DNA from: Bugula neritina | Taxonomy: Eukaryota > Bryozoa > Gymnolaemata > Cheilostomatida > Bugulidae | Length of the DNA: 64,000 nt | Reading direction: 5' to 3' | Assembly (NCBI GenBank): GCA_964035545.1 | Contig: OZ037766.1 | Coordinates: 1,967,501 to 2,031,500, forward strand | Shown: in pieces, positions 1 through 11,769 of the stretch | Position numbering within the stretch: the stretch's first letter is position 1 | Layout: every line of letters begins with the position of its first letter | Translations under genes and position numbers: made by a program | Notes under the pieces: generated by a model | Seen by the model: the letters and a program-made list of their open reading frames with translations, nothing else | The model's database searches: none | What the model was told of the DNA's origin: nothing

Positions 1-2986
1 ATATAGTACAAATAATATAGTAATATTCACATTAATAATAACATTTTATCAATTCTGATTATTGGTTTTGTACTTAAGTTTGTTGCTAAAAGCTCTATAC
101 AACAGCTGATATACATTATTATGCGAATTTCTTTAATCAATATTTTGATCTTTACAGTTAGGTTCAGAGTAAATGAACCTAATTGAATTCTTATTATTCT
201 TTAAAGTTTAAAATGTATTTACTTGATATCATATGGAATAAACATTAGTACGTGTACGTGTACATTATATAAAGTGAAATTTGTTGGCACTATTTGCCAG
301 TGTAAACTGACTATAGTGCTTTTTTCACACATTATATGTGGGCTATAGAGCAAACTATTGGTTGAAACTGTTTTTATAATATTAATATAATGCTTTTAGT
401 GATAAGATTTTATCATATCAGTAATATAGCGCTTTGTATTGTTTTCATCAAATAGTTCAGTGTTGAAAAATTGCATATTGTGAAACCTATTAATCTTTTA
501 GTATTATTGCCTAAGCTAAAAATTGAAACTGAAAAACCATGATGTGTGTGATCGTATACTGTGATTATAGACTGAGATCATATACTGTGATTATAGACTG
601 AGATCATATACTGTGATTATAGACTGAAATCATATACTGTGATTATAGACTGAGATCATATACTGTGATTATAGACTGAGATCATATACTGTGATTATAG
701 ACTGAGATCATATACTGTGATTATAGACTGAGATCATATACTGTGATTATAGACTGAGATCATATACTGTGATTATAGACTGAGATCATATACTGTGATT
801 ATAGACTGAAATCATATACTGTGATTATAGACTGGGTGTTTAGAGATCCACTGATTTCCTTCTCCTCAACTCAATCATCACTCCACTGCAATGTGCTGAC
901 AGCAATGAATAGTATTGCCTTCTCCAGTTCCTGAAACTTGTTTGTGTATTTCGTTAGTCAATCAGCGCTTAGCAGCTCACAACTGCTGCCAGTTTCACGG
1001 CCTGGTGACAGCATCAGGATGTGTTATGATGTCAAACTATTGCGCACTATTTCCTGATTATATCGGTCTGCAGATGTTATGACATGTGCTAGCGATGTCG
1101 AAATCAGACACCTGATACACCTGTCTGCCCGTAGTCGGAATTTTACTATTTTAATATTTTCAGTAATAACTTTGCGTAGTTGCCAGTACATTTGGTACAA
1201 CTTGTGGCCTTTCAAATGGGCTCGTCCCGACATCAAGTGACGTTTTGTGAACTCTGAGGCTGCGATGTGGCCTTGTGCCAAAATCTCGATAAAACACCAG
1301 GTTTCAGAAATATAGGTCAACTGAGAGCCAGTATTAACATTCACGAAATTGACTTTGGAAAACTTTAGTTTTGGGAGATTTCATAATGTGATAACTTTAT
1401 ACAAACACTATTAATTTTTACTGTGTGTTATAATGCTTTTTATAAGTATATAGCTGTGTTGTCCAGTTGAAGGTTAATAAACGCTCCAATGGATTAGTCA
1501 TCATAATAGATAATTCTTGGAACTGGTTTTTTGTAGTTTTAACTTTACTTGTTCCGGAATTCTCCAGAGTTGGCTCTGTTCCTATACTCCTGTATACCAG
1601 GAGATATGTTTTTTTATAAAACTACTGGGTCTGTAATTCGAAGAAGACTGTCCAGCAAAACAATTCTTTAAATTTCTACAGAAGAGGTACCGTAGCTATA
1701 AATAAAAAGCCGGCAGCTGTTAGAAGTAACATTTGTTGTTATTGTACTTTATAGATGTAGTTCTTGTCTTCACATACTTGAAAGGGGGGGGGGGGGGGGA
1801 GGCTGGGTCCCTTCCAACAATCAAAGAAATGATTAAGTTGAATATCTTACTATGAAAGAGGTGTAGTTATTGGAATTTCCAGTGTCATTCCCAAATAGCT
1901 CTTCTTGGTAAGATTTCAACATAATTATAATGTCTGAAAACATTCTGTTTATGGTGATAATTTATCAAAATTCTGCTTTGGTTTGTCATTAATATTTTTT
2001 AAACCACATCAAAGCAAGAAAGTTTAAAGTGACATCATGCAGAAGGATGTAAGTTTGTAGTATATTATATATAATGGATGCACATGGTTGTTTTGGAGAA
2101 ATCTACTCTGTGTCAAACTATAATTAATTTCAGGTCTGCACTAACTAAAGATATTAAAAATTGAATGCTACTCGGCAAAAATAAATAGCGTATATTTAAT
2201 TCATATTTTATAGCATTTTCTTTGGTAACACCTTCTTTATTTTGCAGAACAAAATATTGATATATGTTCCCATACTATAGAGTTTTTCATGACACCTAAT
2301 AAATCTTTAGTGTATGATATAACTGACTTGGAATCAATTATGTCTCTTAATTCAGCTATTTTTTAATTCCTAAATAAGGCTTGTGAATCAACCACCCCCT
2401 TTTATATATCACAACTATCTGCTAGAAACCAAACTACATAATGAAAATATTTCAGGGGTTTTCAGTTGAATTAGTAATTTCTATGTTTAGCAATCAGTGT
2501 GCATCTGTATTCTACAGCTCTATGGTGAAAGTAGTTCCAAGCATAAATCAATGCTGACCTCAAATATATTTAATTAATGTACTAATTGAATTATGTCTAT
2601 AAACACCTGTTGGGATTGTGAATAGTTATATAACTACATGTTGTATTGTGCTGGGTTATCGGAATAACTATTAGTTATGTAAGATCTGTTGTTATTAAAC
2701 ACGTGCTTCTACTCTGTCCATTGTCTAGTCCTTTTCATTGATATTGATTAATAAGTTCATCCTAGCTACAAAATCATCCTTTAGTGCTGCCTTAGATCCA
2801 CAATAAATCAATGACCATTATACCTTAAAACAATTATATATACGAGAACTATATAGACAATTGAGAGGACACAGTCTATGCATCTTGTGTTTAAAAAACA
2901 GATTGAGCCCAAGTGCATCACCGTGGTTTCGCTGCATTAGAGAAGACTTGCACAACCGTAGCGGTTGTTGTATCTATTCCACAGCC
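1..2986. other. non-coding stretch upstream of the ankyrin gene
   Basis: AT-rich sequence with no convincing gene. It holds a 26-bp minisatellite (551-834), a run of about 17 G near 1781-1799, and a minus-strand open frame of 106 codons (1024-1344) that resembles no family I recognise. The 880-1340 segment is less AT-rich than its surroundings and could be an old transposon fragment, but I see no terminal repeats. Confidence 0.5.
551..834. repeat. 26-bp minisatellite, about 11 copies
   Basis: Head-to-tail copies of a 26-bp unit (core ATATACTGTGATTATAGACT) that are almost identical apart from a few A/G changes in the linker between cores. The high identity implies recent expansion. It is not next to a recognised exon. 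Confidence 0.95.
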
Positions 2987-5900
2987 ATGAATACTATTCA
3001 CAACGCCATAGAGCGTAGGAACTACCTTCAGTTCGACATTCTCATAAGTCAGCGTACTGGACTGAACAAACGCGATGCCAAGGGTCTGACCCCTCTGATG
3101 AAGGTCAACCACGAACCCCATCAGAGAAATGCCACTGAGATGGTGAGTGCAAGACTCGTGAGAAGAATAGTAGAAGGACAGATAGTATAATAGTTGTGAG
3201 CGAATAAGGTGGTAGAACAGTAGAAGGACAGATAGTATAGTAGTTGTGAGTGAATAAGGTGATAGAATAGTAGAAGGACAGATAGTATAGTAGTTGTGAG
3301 TAAATAAGGTGGTAGAACAGTAGAAGGACAGATAGTATAATAGTTGTGAGTGAAAAAGGTGGTAGAACAGTAGAAGGACAGATAGTATAATAGTTGTGAG
3401 TAAATAAGGTGGTAGAACAGTAGAAGGACAAATAGTATAATAGTTTTGAGTGAATAAGGTGATAGAACAGTAGAAGGACAGATAGTATAATAGTTGTGAG
3501 TGAAAAAGGTGGTAGAACAGTAGAAGGACAAATAGTATAATAGTTTTAAGTGAATAAGGTGATAGAACAGTAGAAGGACAGATAGTATAATAGTTGTGAG
3601 TGAATAAGGTGGTAGAACAGTAGAAGGACAGATAGTATAATAGTTGTGAGTGAAAAAGGTGGTAGAACATCCTGTTGCCTATGACTAACCAGTAAGGCTG
3701 GTCAGCTAGTAGTTTACTTTTAGATTGCAAAACAAAAAACTTAAGTTTATAGTCCATTTAATAATACCAATTAAACATCTAGTGACTAATTCTATAATCT
3801 ATAGTGAAAAATGTAGCTTAAAGCGTTGTCTGCGTGAGTAACAAAGCAATCAGGCTCCAAACCCAGACACAAAATGAGAAGTCATAAATTCAGACTATAG
3901 GCTTACTGTGAACTTCTAACCTTTGGTCTGGCGTTGGAATACAGAGTTCCTCTATTTTACAGACCCACAACTCCCATTCTACAAAAAATTTAAATGTTAC
4001 TTGAGATTAATTTAACTCAGTGAGTCATAGCAGTTTGGGACATCGCAGGATGACTGCTGCCGTGACTGCTGCCGTTTGGTTAACTAATTGTTATTATTTA
4101 CAGGTTCGACTGCTGCTCTTACAGTCAGCTAAGTTGGACTGTATAGACAGGAAGGGAAGAAACGCGCTGATGCATGCTGGGCTAGTAGGAAACGCTGACT
4201 CCACGGAGCTGCTGCTCGATGCCGGTTACTTTGACCCTGCCATGAGAGATCACACAGGAAATGCACCGATTCACTACGCAGCCATGAGTGGCGACGAGGC
4301 CACAGTGGGTGAGTGTTGGAAGTGTAGTAGTGGGGGGGGGTGAAGGGGTGTAGTTAGTAGTGGGGAGTGAGGGGGTGTAGTGTGTGATGACAGTGCCTTA
4401 GGGGTGAGTGTGGGGATGTATTGTTGGGGTACATTGTGGGTGTAGTAATGGGGGCGCAATGTGGGAGGTTGAGGGGCACATAGAATGAATAAGCTAAAAA
4501 TTGCTTGTAAGGGTGAAACAATGCACACATAAAAGATGGCCATGATAAATGTGCCATATACAAGATTGTAAACAATAAGCAATAATTGTTATAACCGAAT
4601 GTTGGAGAAATGTTGTTGCTTTTTAAAGAAGCCAATGCTATTAAAACTTAAGACATAATACCACTGTAAATGTTATTTATATGCATAACTTAAGGAAGTA
4701 GCAAAGTAGAAATTTTTTTACATAAAATCAACACACAGTTGTTCCAAATAAAACCATATACTTTTATTTGTTATAAGTAATTGGTAGAAATTGCATAAAT
4801 GCTACCCAAACAATGATGTGTATGCATTGGCTGTGTTTGCATCTAAACTATTATTTTATGCTAGCAACTAGAGTTCAAAAGAGCATATTAGGACGTGACG
4901 TGTTGAGTTGCATATTAACTGCCAAAGTATTACACAAGTGCGATAATGTTTATAAACTTTCAAAGTCGGTCATCAAAATATCCGTTTACTTGGAAATCTA
5001 AAATAAAATCAAGTTACATATTTTCTAAATTCAAACAAACAAGCAGAATTCTGAACTAAAACTGCAATTCCTAGGAAAGAAATAAACATGAAGATGTGGA
5101 GGTTGTTGCAACCACCCATGCTTCTGTGCAAGAGTAATGAAACTTAGACTAGGCTTGTAAAAACATGTTATGTGTACAATCAATCAGCAGGGGAAACCAT
5201 ACAATAAAAAATAATAGATTGACATATTTTCATCTGTAAAGTAGCAATAAATTAAAAAATACGTGACTTCTCACATTTAGAGTAAAAATTTTATTCACAC
5301 ACATTAGTCACATGACTACAGGCTGTTAGTCACATGACTACAGATCGTTAGTCACATGACTACAGGCCAGCTATAAATTATTCATAGCTAGTCTACAATC
5401 AATCTAACATTTTACATAATATATTTATGCCTTATGGTTTTTGATTACCATACAGTTTTGTAGTTATCCCCCCATGTACTTGCCTTTAAAACAACTCAGC
5501 CATGTCACTGTAATAATACACAGATCAGGAGGCATTATTTTCATACTATAGCTATATGATGTTAATAATATAATTTTTAGCAGGAGGCAAAATGATATGC
5601 ATTACTATTATATTAAAAAGATAATAATAATATTGCAGCAATAAGTGTTTTTAACTAATTCTACTACTAAATTTCATCAGTTTTATTTAATATGAATAAT
5701 TCAATATATTGATATAATACTGATATAGTAATATAATATAATATTAATAAAACAATATAGATTATTATGTTGATATATTTTTAACAATACATTTTAAATG
5801 TGCTGTTTGCTAGTTATATAATGCTTCTCTCACAATACATTACTTAAATAAAACAATTGCTTGAACTAATATGAAATGATGCCCAGTCATAATAATTATT

Positions 5901-7846
5901 GACATTTTTATAAATATTTTATATACACTTTTATGTTGTTGACAGTATTTTGGTATCAATCTGCCTCCAGTTTCATGCCTTACTACCGAGTCATCGTAGT
6001 AATTTCAATATATTTTGTACACCTTGACAGCTGTGATGCTCCAACATCTGAAGAGGCACAGAATTAAAGCAGATTTGAGAAATGACGAGGGTTTCACTCC
6101 CCTACACATAGCTTGCAGTCAAGGTCACATTCACGCTGCCAGGTTAGTTGACCAGCTAGCACTTTGTCATATCACCTTTGCCTACTGCAAAATATAACTC
6201 AAATCAGCAAGTTTATAGTCACTATCCCTGTCAGAAAACCCTGAATGAAAGGGTTTTTGTTAAATCAGGCTAAGGACCTATATTCAGATGAGGCACAGGA
6301 GCAATTATAACTGGATGCTCTTCCTAACATAACCAATGGCCATCGTTTGAACCCACAACTTTGTGCTATGAAGCAACCGCTCTAACCCCTAGACCACAGC
6401 TGATCCCTGCCTAATGCCTACCTAATGAAGTTATATTTGCCTACTACCAAATATAACTTTATTTTGCACATTTAATGAGTTTCCACCTGCTCTATGCCCA
6501 TTTCTCAGAATTGTGCACCGTCTAGGGAAGAATATAACCCCCAATGAGGCCGGTAGTGCAGTCACCTATTGGTCATATGCTGTTGACCTTTGACACTTCA
6601 GTAGGGCTGCGGTATGATTGTTATGCTGTGGTCGAATATCAACCAGGTAATGACTGGAAAACAGTATTTTTTGTACTCGTATCTAAAACATGGCTGGAGT
6701 GCAATTTCCAAGATTAAATGGTTAACCACTGACATGGGAAATGTATTCCAATGCGAAACATTAAAATGAAATGATGTAAATATGAAGCAAATATATTTGA
6801 AGTACCTTTAAAGTTATATCAACAAATACAAATTTAGAGTGACATTGCTTAGATGCGATTTTAAGTTATATTTAATTAATTTAATCGCTATAATGGAAAC
6901 ATTTTATATAACTATATGTTAAAAGTTACTAGTATATATAATATCTAAAGAAGCAAAATTATTTTATTTGATTAGGTGGTAACTAATTTAAATTTTCATT
7001 ATAGTATAAAACAAAGTAAATTAGACTAAGTTGCTTGAGGCTTTTAGCCACGGCAATTATTTTTACCCTACTGGTTAAAGCAAAGTATAGTATATATACA
7101 GTTCTATATAATTTATACTATTTTATAAAATTTTATATAATAATGTACAGTTGTATATAGTATATACAGTTGTATATAGTATATACAGTTGTAATACAGT
7201 TAGTTTATGTAGACTGCTGTTTGTTGTAGACTGCTGTTTGTTGTAGACTGCTGTTTGTTGTAGATTGCTGCAGTCGGACGGCGAGTGTTCGCTGACTGTA
7301 AGAGACGGTTCGGTTGGTAAGACAGCGCGTGAGTGGCTGAGCGAGTCATGTGACTTCCCAAAATACATGGATCCCTTCGGTATGGACGCAGACTTATCTG
7401 AGGTGCGCCTTAAGAAGCTAGAAGTGGAAGAAGAGCCGATTGACAACTCCAAAATTAGAATATTCCTGTTTATGAAAGAGAAACCCAGCATTGACATAGA
7501 GGAAAGTGCTGTGCGACCGCCATGGGACATAAGCACTAACGTCAATGTGGCTCCTAAGTATCTCAAGAACGGCTCTCTAAACCCAGAGAGATTTCGGCCA
7601 TCGTCAGCGCTGAGTTGTGATCACTTCTCTGGACCCCCTACCATCAGACCATTTAGCGCCCCTTGCGGTTACCCAGAATTCTCCTCGTGGAAACACCCTA
7701 TAGACGTGCAACCGTTTCTTAGTGTCGCTGAAATGGACAATTTTAGAAGGTATTCTTCCGTCACAGACCTCAGCTCAGGGGAGGCAAATCCTCTGGTCAG
7801 AGAAAAAGCCGAGAAGCTGTTGACAGTTAGAAGCTCCTCCGGGTAA
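2987..7846 (+). CDS. ankyrin-repeat protein, 4 exons, 351 aa
   Basis: Exons: 2987-3142, 4104-4308, 6031-6142, 7264-7846; phases 0/1/2 match at every join and the total is 1056 nt including TAA. The first two-thirds is made of ankyrin repeats: exon 1 has a GLTPLM segment, exon 2 has GRNALMHAG and GNAPIHYAAMSGDEA, exon 3 has GFTPLHIACSQGHIHAAR, and exon 4 completes that repeat and adds GKTAREWL. Ankyrin repeats bind partner proteins. The last 170 or so residues are Pro/Ser-rich with no domain I recognise, so the job is unknown. The ATG at 2987 lies 3 nt after an AG with a pyrimidine-rich run before it, and the frame stays open upstream to about 2861, so an earlier coding exon is possible. Introns 1 and 3 carry tandem repeats abutting splice sites. 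A poly(A) signal follows the stop. Confidence 0.8.
3170..3669. repeat. 50-bp minisatellite, 10 copies, in ankyrin intron 1
   Basis: Exactly ten 50-bp units (core GTAGAAGGACAGATAGTATA) beginning 27 bases after the donor of exon 1 (GT at 3143). Most units contain GTGAGT(G/A)A, resembling the authentic donor GTGAGTGCA. The long minus-strand open frames over this block are products of the repeat, not genes. Confidence 0.95.
4309..4470. repeat. degenerate G-rich repeats after exon 2 donor of the ankyrin gene
   Basis: Starts at the donor GTGAGTGTTGG and continues as imperfect GTGTAGTGGGG-like repeats, with a second GGGGTGAGTGTGGGG inside. It looks like an eroded array seeded from the donor. Unit length is irregular, so this is weaker than the other arrays. 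Confidence 0.5.
5287..5490 (+). repeat. dispersed repeat, copy 1 (unclassified)
   Basis: Shares with 8665-8802 the segment CATAGCTAGTCTACAATC(A/G)A followed by TCTAACAT, a small hairpin (ATGG...CCAT here, CGGG...CCCT-like there) and CCCCATGTAC(T/A)(T/G)GCCTT. It also holds three 24-bp repeats around TTAGTCACATGACTACAG. Likely the tail of a short interspersed or miniature element; ends are not defined. Confidence 0.6.
6208..6406 (-). mobile_element. tRNA-derived SINE, copy 1
   Basis: On the minus strand it opens with a tRNA-like head: A-box-like TGGTCTAGGGGTT (complement of 6384-6396) and B-box-like GGGTTCAAAC (complement of 6345-6354), about 30 nt apart as in tRNA genes. The body and tail (6208-6330) match the plus-strand segment 16618-16711. 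The B-box deviates from GGTTCGANTCC and the tRNA fold is not intact, so this is a SINE rather than a working tRNA gene. It lies in intron 3 of the ankyrin gene, antisense to it. Confidence 0.75.
7210..7263 (+). repeat. 17-bp repeat that duplicates the 3' splice site of ankyrin exon 4
   Basis: Three 17-bp units TAGACTGCTGTTTGTTG at 7210, 7227 and 7244 are followed by TAGATTGCTG, where TAG (7261-7263) is the acceptor needed to keep the ankyrin frame and ATTGCTG starts exon 4. The unit therefore contains the acceptor plus the first exon bases, giving four acceptor-like TTGTTGTAG/ATGTAG sites in series. A second short array, ACAGTTGTATATAGTATAT, lies just upstream (7147-7195). Confidence 0.85.
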
Positions 7847-7875
7847 CCGGGTCAAAAGTTTCAAAGTTTGTTTTG

Positions 7876-7881
7876 AATAAA
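7876..7881 (+). terminator. poly(A) signal AATAAA of the ankyrin gene
   Basis: AATAAA 30 bases after the TAA of the ankyrin gene, followed by a T-rich stretch. Position fits a short 3' UTR. Confidence 0.6.
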
Positions 7882-8664
7882 CTGATTTATTTTTGAAAAT
7901 AATATTGCTCAAAGCTGTGACAGCTTATAATCTAAAAATAGACTTCCCCAGCACTCTGGTGCCAACTTTTCTGCTGTTGTATTTCTGTATGATTAATGCG
8001 ATTCACCCTGTGCAATACTTGCTACATGGACTTTGTGATGCATCACACTTTTTTAATTATTTATGAAATAAATATCTTGAGTCAGATTTACTTGGGGTGT
8101 TATGCTACATCATCCACCTGGATGTTCTTACCAGCCACGTGGGCTCATGGTTCACCAGGAGATGGTGATGAGACAAAAGAGCTGGTGTCATCTCCTTTAT
8201 TTTTTGCAAAAGACTAGAATTTAACTTTGCTTTAGTGCATAAATAGTAATTTTAGCATACATTAGTTTGGATGTGAGGCTAAAATCTGTTTTCTATTAAA
8301 TGAAGCCCAGTTTACTCAATCATATCAAGCTGCAAGTTATTTCCAACCTTTGCCCACATCCTGGTGCACAATTAATAGTTGCATCATTATATTATTATGG
8401 TGGCTAATTGAGTTACTATAAACACTGGCGTTCAATTCAGCCTCCCAAACTAATTAATTGGTTGGAACTTGGCTATTTTATAACTTTAGCTTAGGGAAAT
8501 TGCTTAAAACAGTAAATATTTTGGGGTCACTGGCTGTGGTAGTTTGGAATTTTAAAGATTTGTATTGGAAAAACTGCATGCAGTCACTCCAAACATTGTG
8601 CTGCATCTAGCAATTCCCTCTACCAGTAATCTAGTTATATAAGCATGGTTTTTCCAGCATGAAA

Positions 8665-8802
8665 TAAAAATTTATTTACATGCCTTAGTCATGGTTGCAT
8701 GGCTTTTAATTTACTCATAGCTAGTCTACAATCGATCTAACATAATTAATGCCCTACGGGTTTTTTATAACCCTAAAGTTGTCTCCCCATGTACAGGCCT
8801 TA
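8665..8802 (+). repeat. dispersed repeat, copy 2 (unclassified)
   Basis: Second copy of the family at 5287-5490, same orientation, sharing the CATAGCTAGTCTACAATC block and the CCCCATGTAC end. Divergence is high enough that both copies look old. Confidence 0.6.
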
Positions 8803-9500
8803 TGCAACGTCTTCGTTTACGCAAGCAGATAAAATTAAACGTCCTTGCTCTAGGTGACACGTCTTGTCTATTGTTGTTGAAAGCCACAACGCCAGAGAAA
8901 ACAAGACATAAATTGTCTCTCAGCTCAAACCCGGACCTACTCCCCCTTTATTATTAGCTTCACCTGTCTGTGTGTTTGTCTGTTCACCATCCCACTGCCA
9001 GAAGCATTTTCTTTGCTAAAATTGGAGTGACAGTAGCATTGCTAACAGTACAATTGACTAGCGCTGATAAAATGTTACTACTAAAATAATGCGCCATACG
9101 TACCCTATTGCCACACTAAAGAATCTATTAGTCTGGGATATTCAATAAGATACAGTTCGGCCTGTTTCGCTAGTGAATATGATTAATAACATCACCTGTT
9201 AGAAGGTTGAGGTATCAATATAGGTGTTTATTCTATAGGTGAAACATTTCACTATAGTTAAAGCACAGCCATTCAAGTTTATCAATTCACCAATCTATTT
9301 GAAAGGAAATTTCAATTATTACACTATATCCTAATAATTCAAATATAGGCGCTTGCTTCTTATGTTTGAGTGCAGATAATTATATAAAAATAATAAAATG
9401 TCCTTATAGTGTAAAGTTCTACGTTATCTAGAGCTGGTTGTTTTCAATGGAATAATTTTAAGCATTTCTATTGGAAGATCAGCCAGTTTTCCAAGTTCTA

Positions 9501-9628
9501 TCATGTTGTTATTGTCACACATACACTAGTTTTCATGTTGTTATTGTCACACATACACTAGTTTTCATGTTGTTATTGTCACACATACACTAGTTTTCAT
9601 GTTGTTATTGTCACACATACACTGGTTT
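9501..9628. repeat. 32-bp minisatellite, 4 copies
   Basis: Four near-identical units starting TCATGTTGTTATTGTCACAC at 9501, 9533, 9565 and 9597. The last has one A-to-G change. Confidence 0.95.
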
Positions 9629-10481
9629 ATAAGCTCTTTTAAATTAAAATGTTTGTTAATTACTCTGAACTTGGATGTAAAAACTTTTATTTTGAAATAT
9701 GGTCAAATGTTTTTGCTATCTTTAGAATTTCCAATGGTTTGTGCATTAAATATAAATCATATAGCTACGTGCATTATACAGTAAATAGTTTAGCAGCTAT
9801 AGTGTACTGAATATGAATTATATTCGAGGTAAAAAGTTTTACTGACGTAAAGGTGCAGTATTTCAGTCTGTCAGTCGTAGGGTACAACTATTAGAAAAAG
9901 CCTTCATTGTGTTGGAACTGAATTAACTTAACGAAATCTGCTTATTTGTATTTGGGCCCAGCTATAGCACTCAACAGCTTTCAAGGTGACTTTAATCCAA
10001 CAAGCTTCTAACAGATTAGTTATAGAGGTGCAGTCTGGTTTAGGCTTTAAGCTTTCATAAGTAAGAGATTTTACCACATAATTGAAGCTCTTGAATTTAT
10101 TGTACCTGTAATAGGTAAGTAAATTTATATAATTTATAATTTATATAATTCTTTCTCTTGATCATAACTTGGACATATCTGGAAAAATTGTTAGAAATAC
10201 CAAATTTCCACTTTATTTTTTAGTTGGCGTTAGCTAAAATGTCACAACTGTATATTTATTTCGGACCATTACGAAAAAAACATAACGGTCTGCAATCCAA
10301 ATCAGCTAAATAAATGGGGAAAAACATGGGAAACCAAGCAAAATTAAAAAGAACCTTGATTATTTAAGTGTACTTTCTGATATTTTACTGGTTTTGGGCA
10401 AAAAGCCATGTTCATTAGCAGCTAGATGGTAAAAATGGCTAAAACTGGAGAATTCCAGTGTGTACTAAATTAAGTAAAATG

Positions 10482-10521
10482 ACCCCTATATAGAGTCTAC
10501 AAGACTCTATATATATAGGGA
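10482..10521. repeat. inverted repeat (hairpin)
   Basis: CCCCTATATAGAGTCT, short loop, then GACTCTATATATATAGGG: 14 pairing bases with four extra TA bases in the right arm. It could be a folded-back terminus of a small transposon or a cruciform; no target-site duplication was identified. Confidence 0.6.
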
Positions 10522-11115
10522 ATGACAGTGTATTGCTATGTAAACCAGGGCACTAGTATAACCAACTAGATAGACCACAGTTCTCCTAGTTTTCACAAAA
10601 CACCTGCACCAGATAACATAAAGAAATGAAACTGCTTTTAAGATTTCTAAGAAACATATTATTCTAAATATAAACGTTATCTGCCAGCCAGCCAACAAAC
10701 TTTCCTCAAAATCTCTCAGAATATAGAAATGTAAAGCAGGAGTGATTCAACATTAAACCTCTTTTTTGTGAATTCATTCTAAAAAGTGAACTCAGAAAAT
10801 GAGCAGCAAGTTTGTAATAAATTACAGTATTCTTTTATACGTGCATTAATACTTGTTTTCACTTCCATTTAGAGTTTCATTTTTCAATTACATAATTCGA
10901 CTGCAAACAGTTGAAAATTAGATAAATTTATAGCAATTAGAGACAGAATTATAGACACAATATTTTATTTTAAAAAGTCAATTGAAATAATGCACAATAA
11001 ATTAAGAATTTGTACAAATGCATAATTATATAACATGGTTTATGTAAAACCCAACAATTTTAATTACATTTCATTTTAATAAATAAAAAACAAATTATAA
11101 TAATTTATCTGTAGA

Positions 11116-11769
11116 CTAGACAAAGTTTGTGTAATCAGAAAGATACCCCTTGAGTGTTAGAGGTATTGGTAACTTGTCAATGGAGAGAGGTCTGTTTAAA
11201 GTGAGCAGAGAGTACTTGTGTACTTGAGTTCTACAAAGGTGCTTTAGACTAAGTGGACTCAGTGAAACTGGTTTCTTTAGCTGGAGAGATATATTTCTAT
11301 GTCCTTTGTTGTCTGAGAATCTATAAACATTCAGAGTCCTAGTAGTAATAAGTTGCTGTACCAGATCCACTACACACCCTTCTTCTAACATACGATCAGT
11401 AATTTTTCTACTACAGTCTAAGTGAAACGTAATCCTTCCCGATTTATACGTAGACATGATTCTAATGCTCACTACCGCCCCGTACTGGGTCTTTACTGAA
11501 ATAGTATAGTTTCTAATAGCCTCAGAGCTCTGTCTAAGAATGAAAGAGCCTATTGGTTTATCGTGCAATATTTCCTTTGCTCTCTCCCGTGTCATATCGG
11601 CGTAGTACCAGCCACATTGCTGTAGTTTGTAACTCGTGCTGTTGATGGCATTGATAAGTGAGTATCTCTCCTCGTCAATGTAGAGGTTGAAGGACGGCAG
11701 AAGACATTTTGGAATTGTTACGGCGGAGGAAGAGTTTTTTGAGTATTTTTCCACGCTGGTCATTTTCAT
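11116..11769 (-). CDS. SOCS2/CISH-like suppressor of cytokine signalling, 217 aa
   Basis: Single uninterrupted coding exon. Residues about 25-50 form a helix-rich extended-SH2 segment, about 52-150 an SH2 domain starting GWYYADMTRERAKEIL and carrying FILRQSS (the FLVR-type strand whose Arg binds phosphotyrosine), and the last 48 residues a SOCS box with the Elongin-BC motif SLKHLCR and the Cullin-5 motif LPIPLTLKGYL. SVKTQYGAVVSIRI resembles the CISH/SOCS2 branch more than SOCS1/3 or SOCS4-7. Family members bind activated cytokine receptors in the cytosol and recruit a Cul5 ubiquitin ligase, damping JAK-STAT signalling. Two in-frame ATGs (11769, 11763) are possible starts. A CAG-rich leader and an acceptor-like AG near 11809 suggest a spliced 5' UTR. 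Confidence 0.9.
   Translation of the reverse strand: MKMTSVEKYSKNSSSAVTIPKCLLPSFNLYIDEERYSLINAINSTSYKLQQCGWYYADMTRERAKEILHDKPIGSFILRQSSEAIRNYTISVKTQYGAVVSIRIMSTYKSGRITFHLDCSRKITDRMLEEGCVVDLVQQLITTRTLNVYRFSDNKGHRNISLQLKKPVSLSPLSLKHLCRTQVHKYSLLTLNRPLSIDKLPIPLTLKGYLSDYTNFV

Larger units (their letters stand above)
7882..11115. other. intergenic stretch between the ankyrin and SOCS genes
   Basis: No coding exon recognised. Contents: dispersed repeat copy 2 (8665-8802), a 32-bp minisatellite (9501-9628), a strong inverted repeat (10482-10521) and, for the SOCS transcript read leftwards, a possible poly(A) signal (TTTATT at 10974-10979, AATAAA on the minus strand). Confidence 0.5.

Noticed and set aside
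1024-1344. 106-codon minus-strand frame
   Set aside because: No family resemblance, no splice or poly(A) context. Kept only as a possible old transposon fragment.
2918-3757. 279-codon minus-strand open frame with Leu/Tyr/Ser periodicity, plus two overlapping ones
   Set aside because: It is the translation of the 50-bp minisatellite; the periodic peptide follows the repeat and has no family features.
6340-6410. Functional tRNA gene on the minus strand
   Set aside because: Has A- and B-box-like motifs but no complete cloverleaf, and the sequence continues into a SINE tail shared with another locus.
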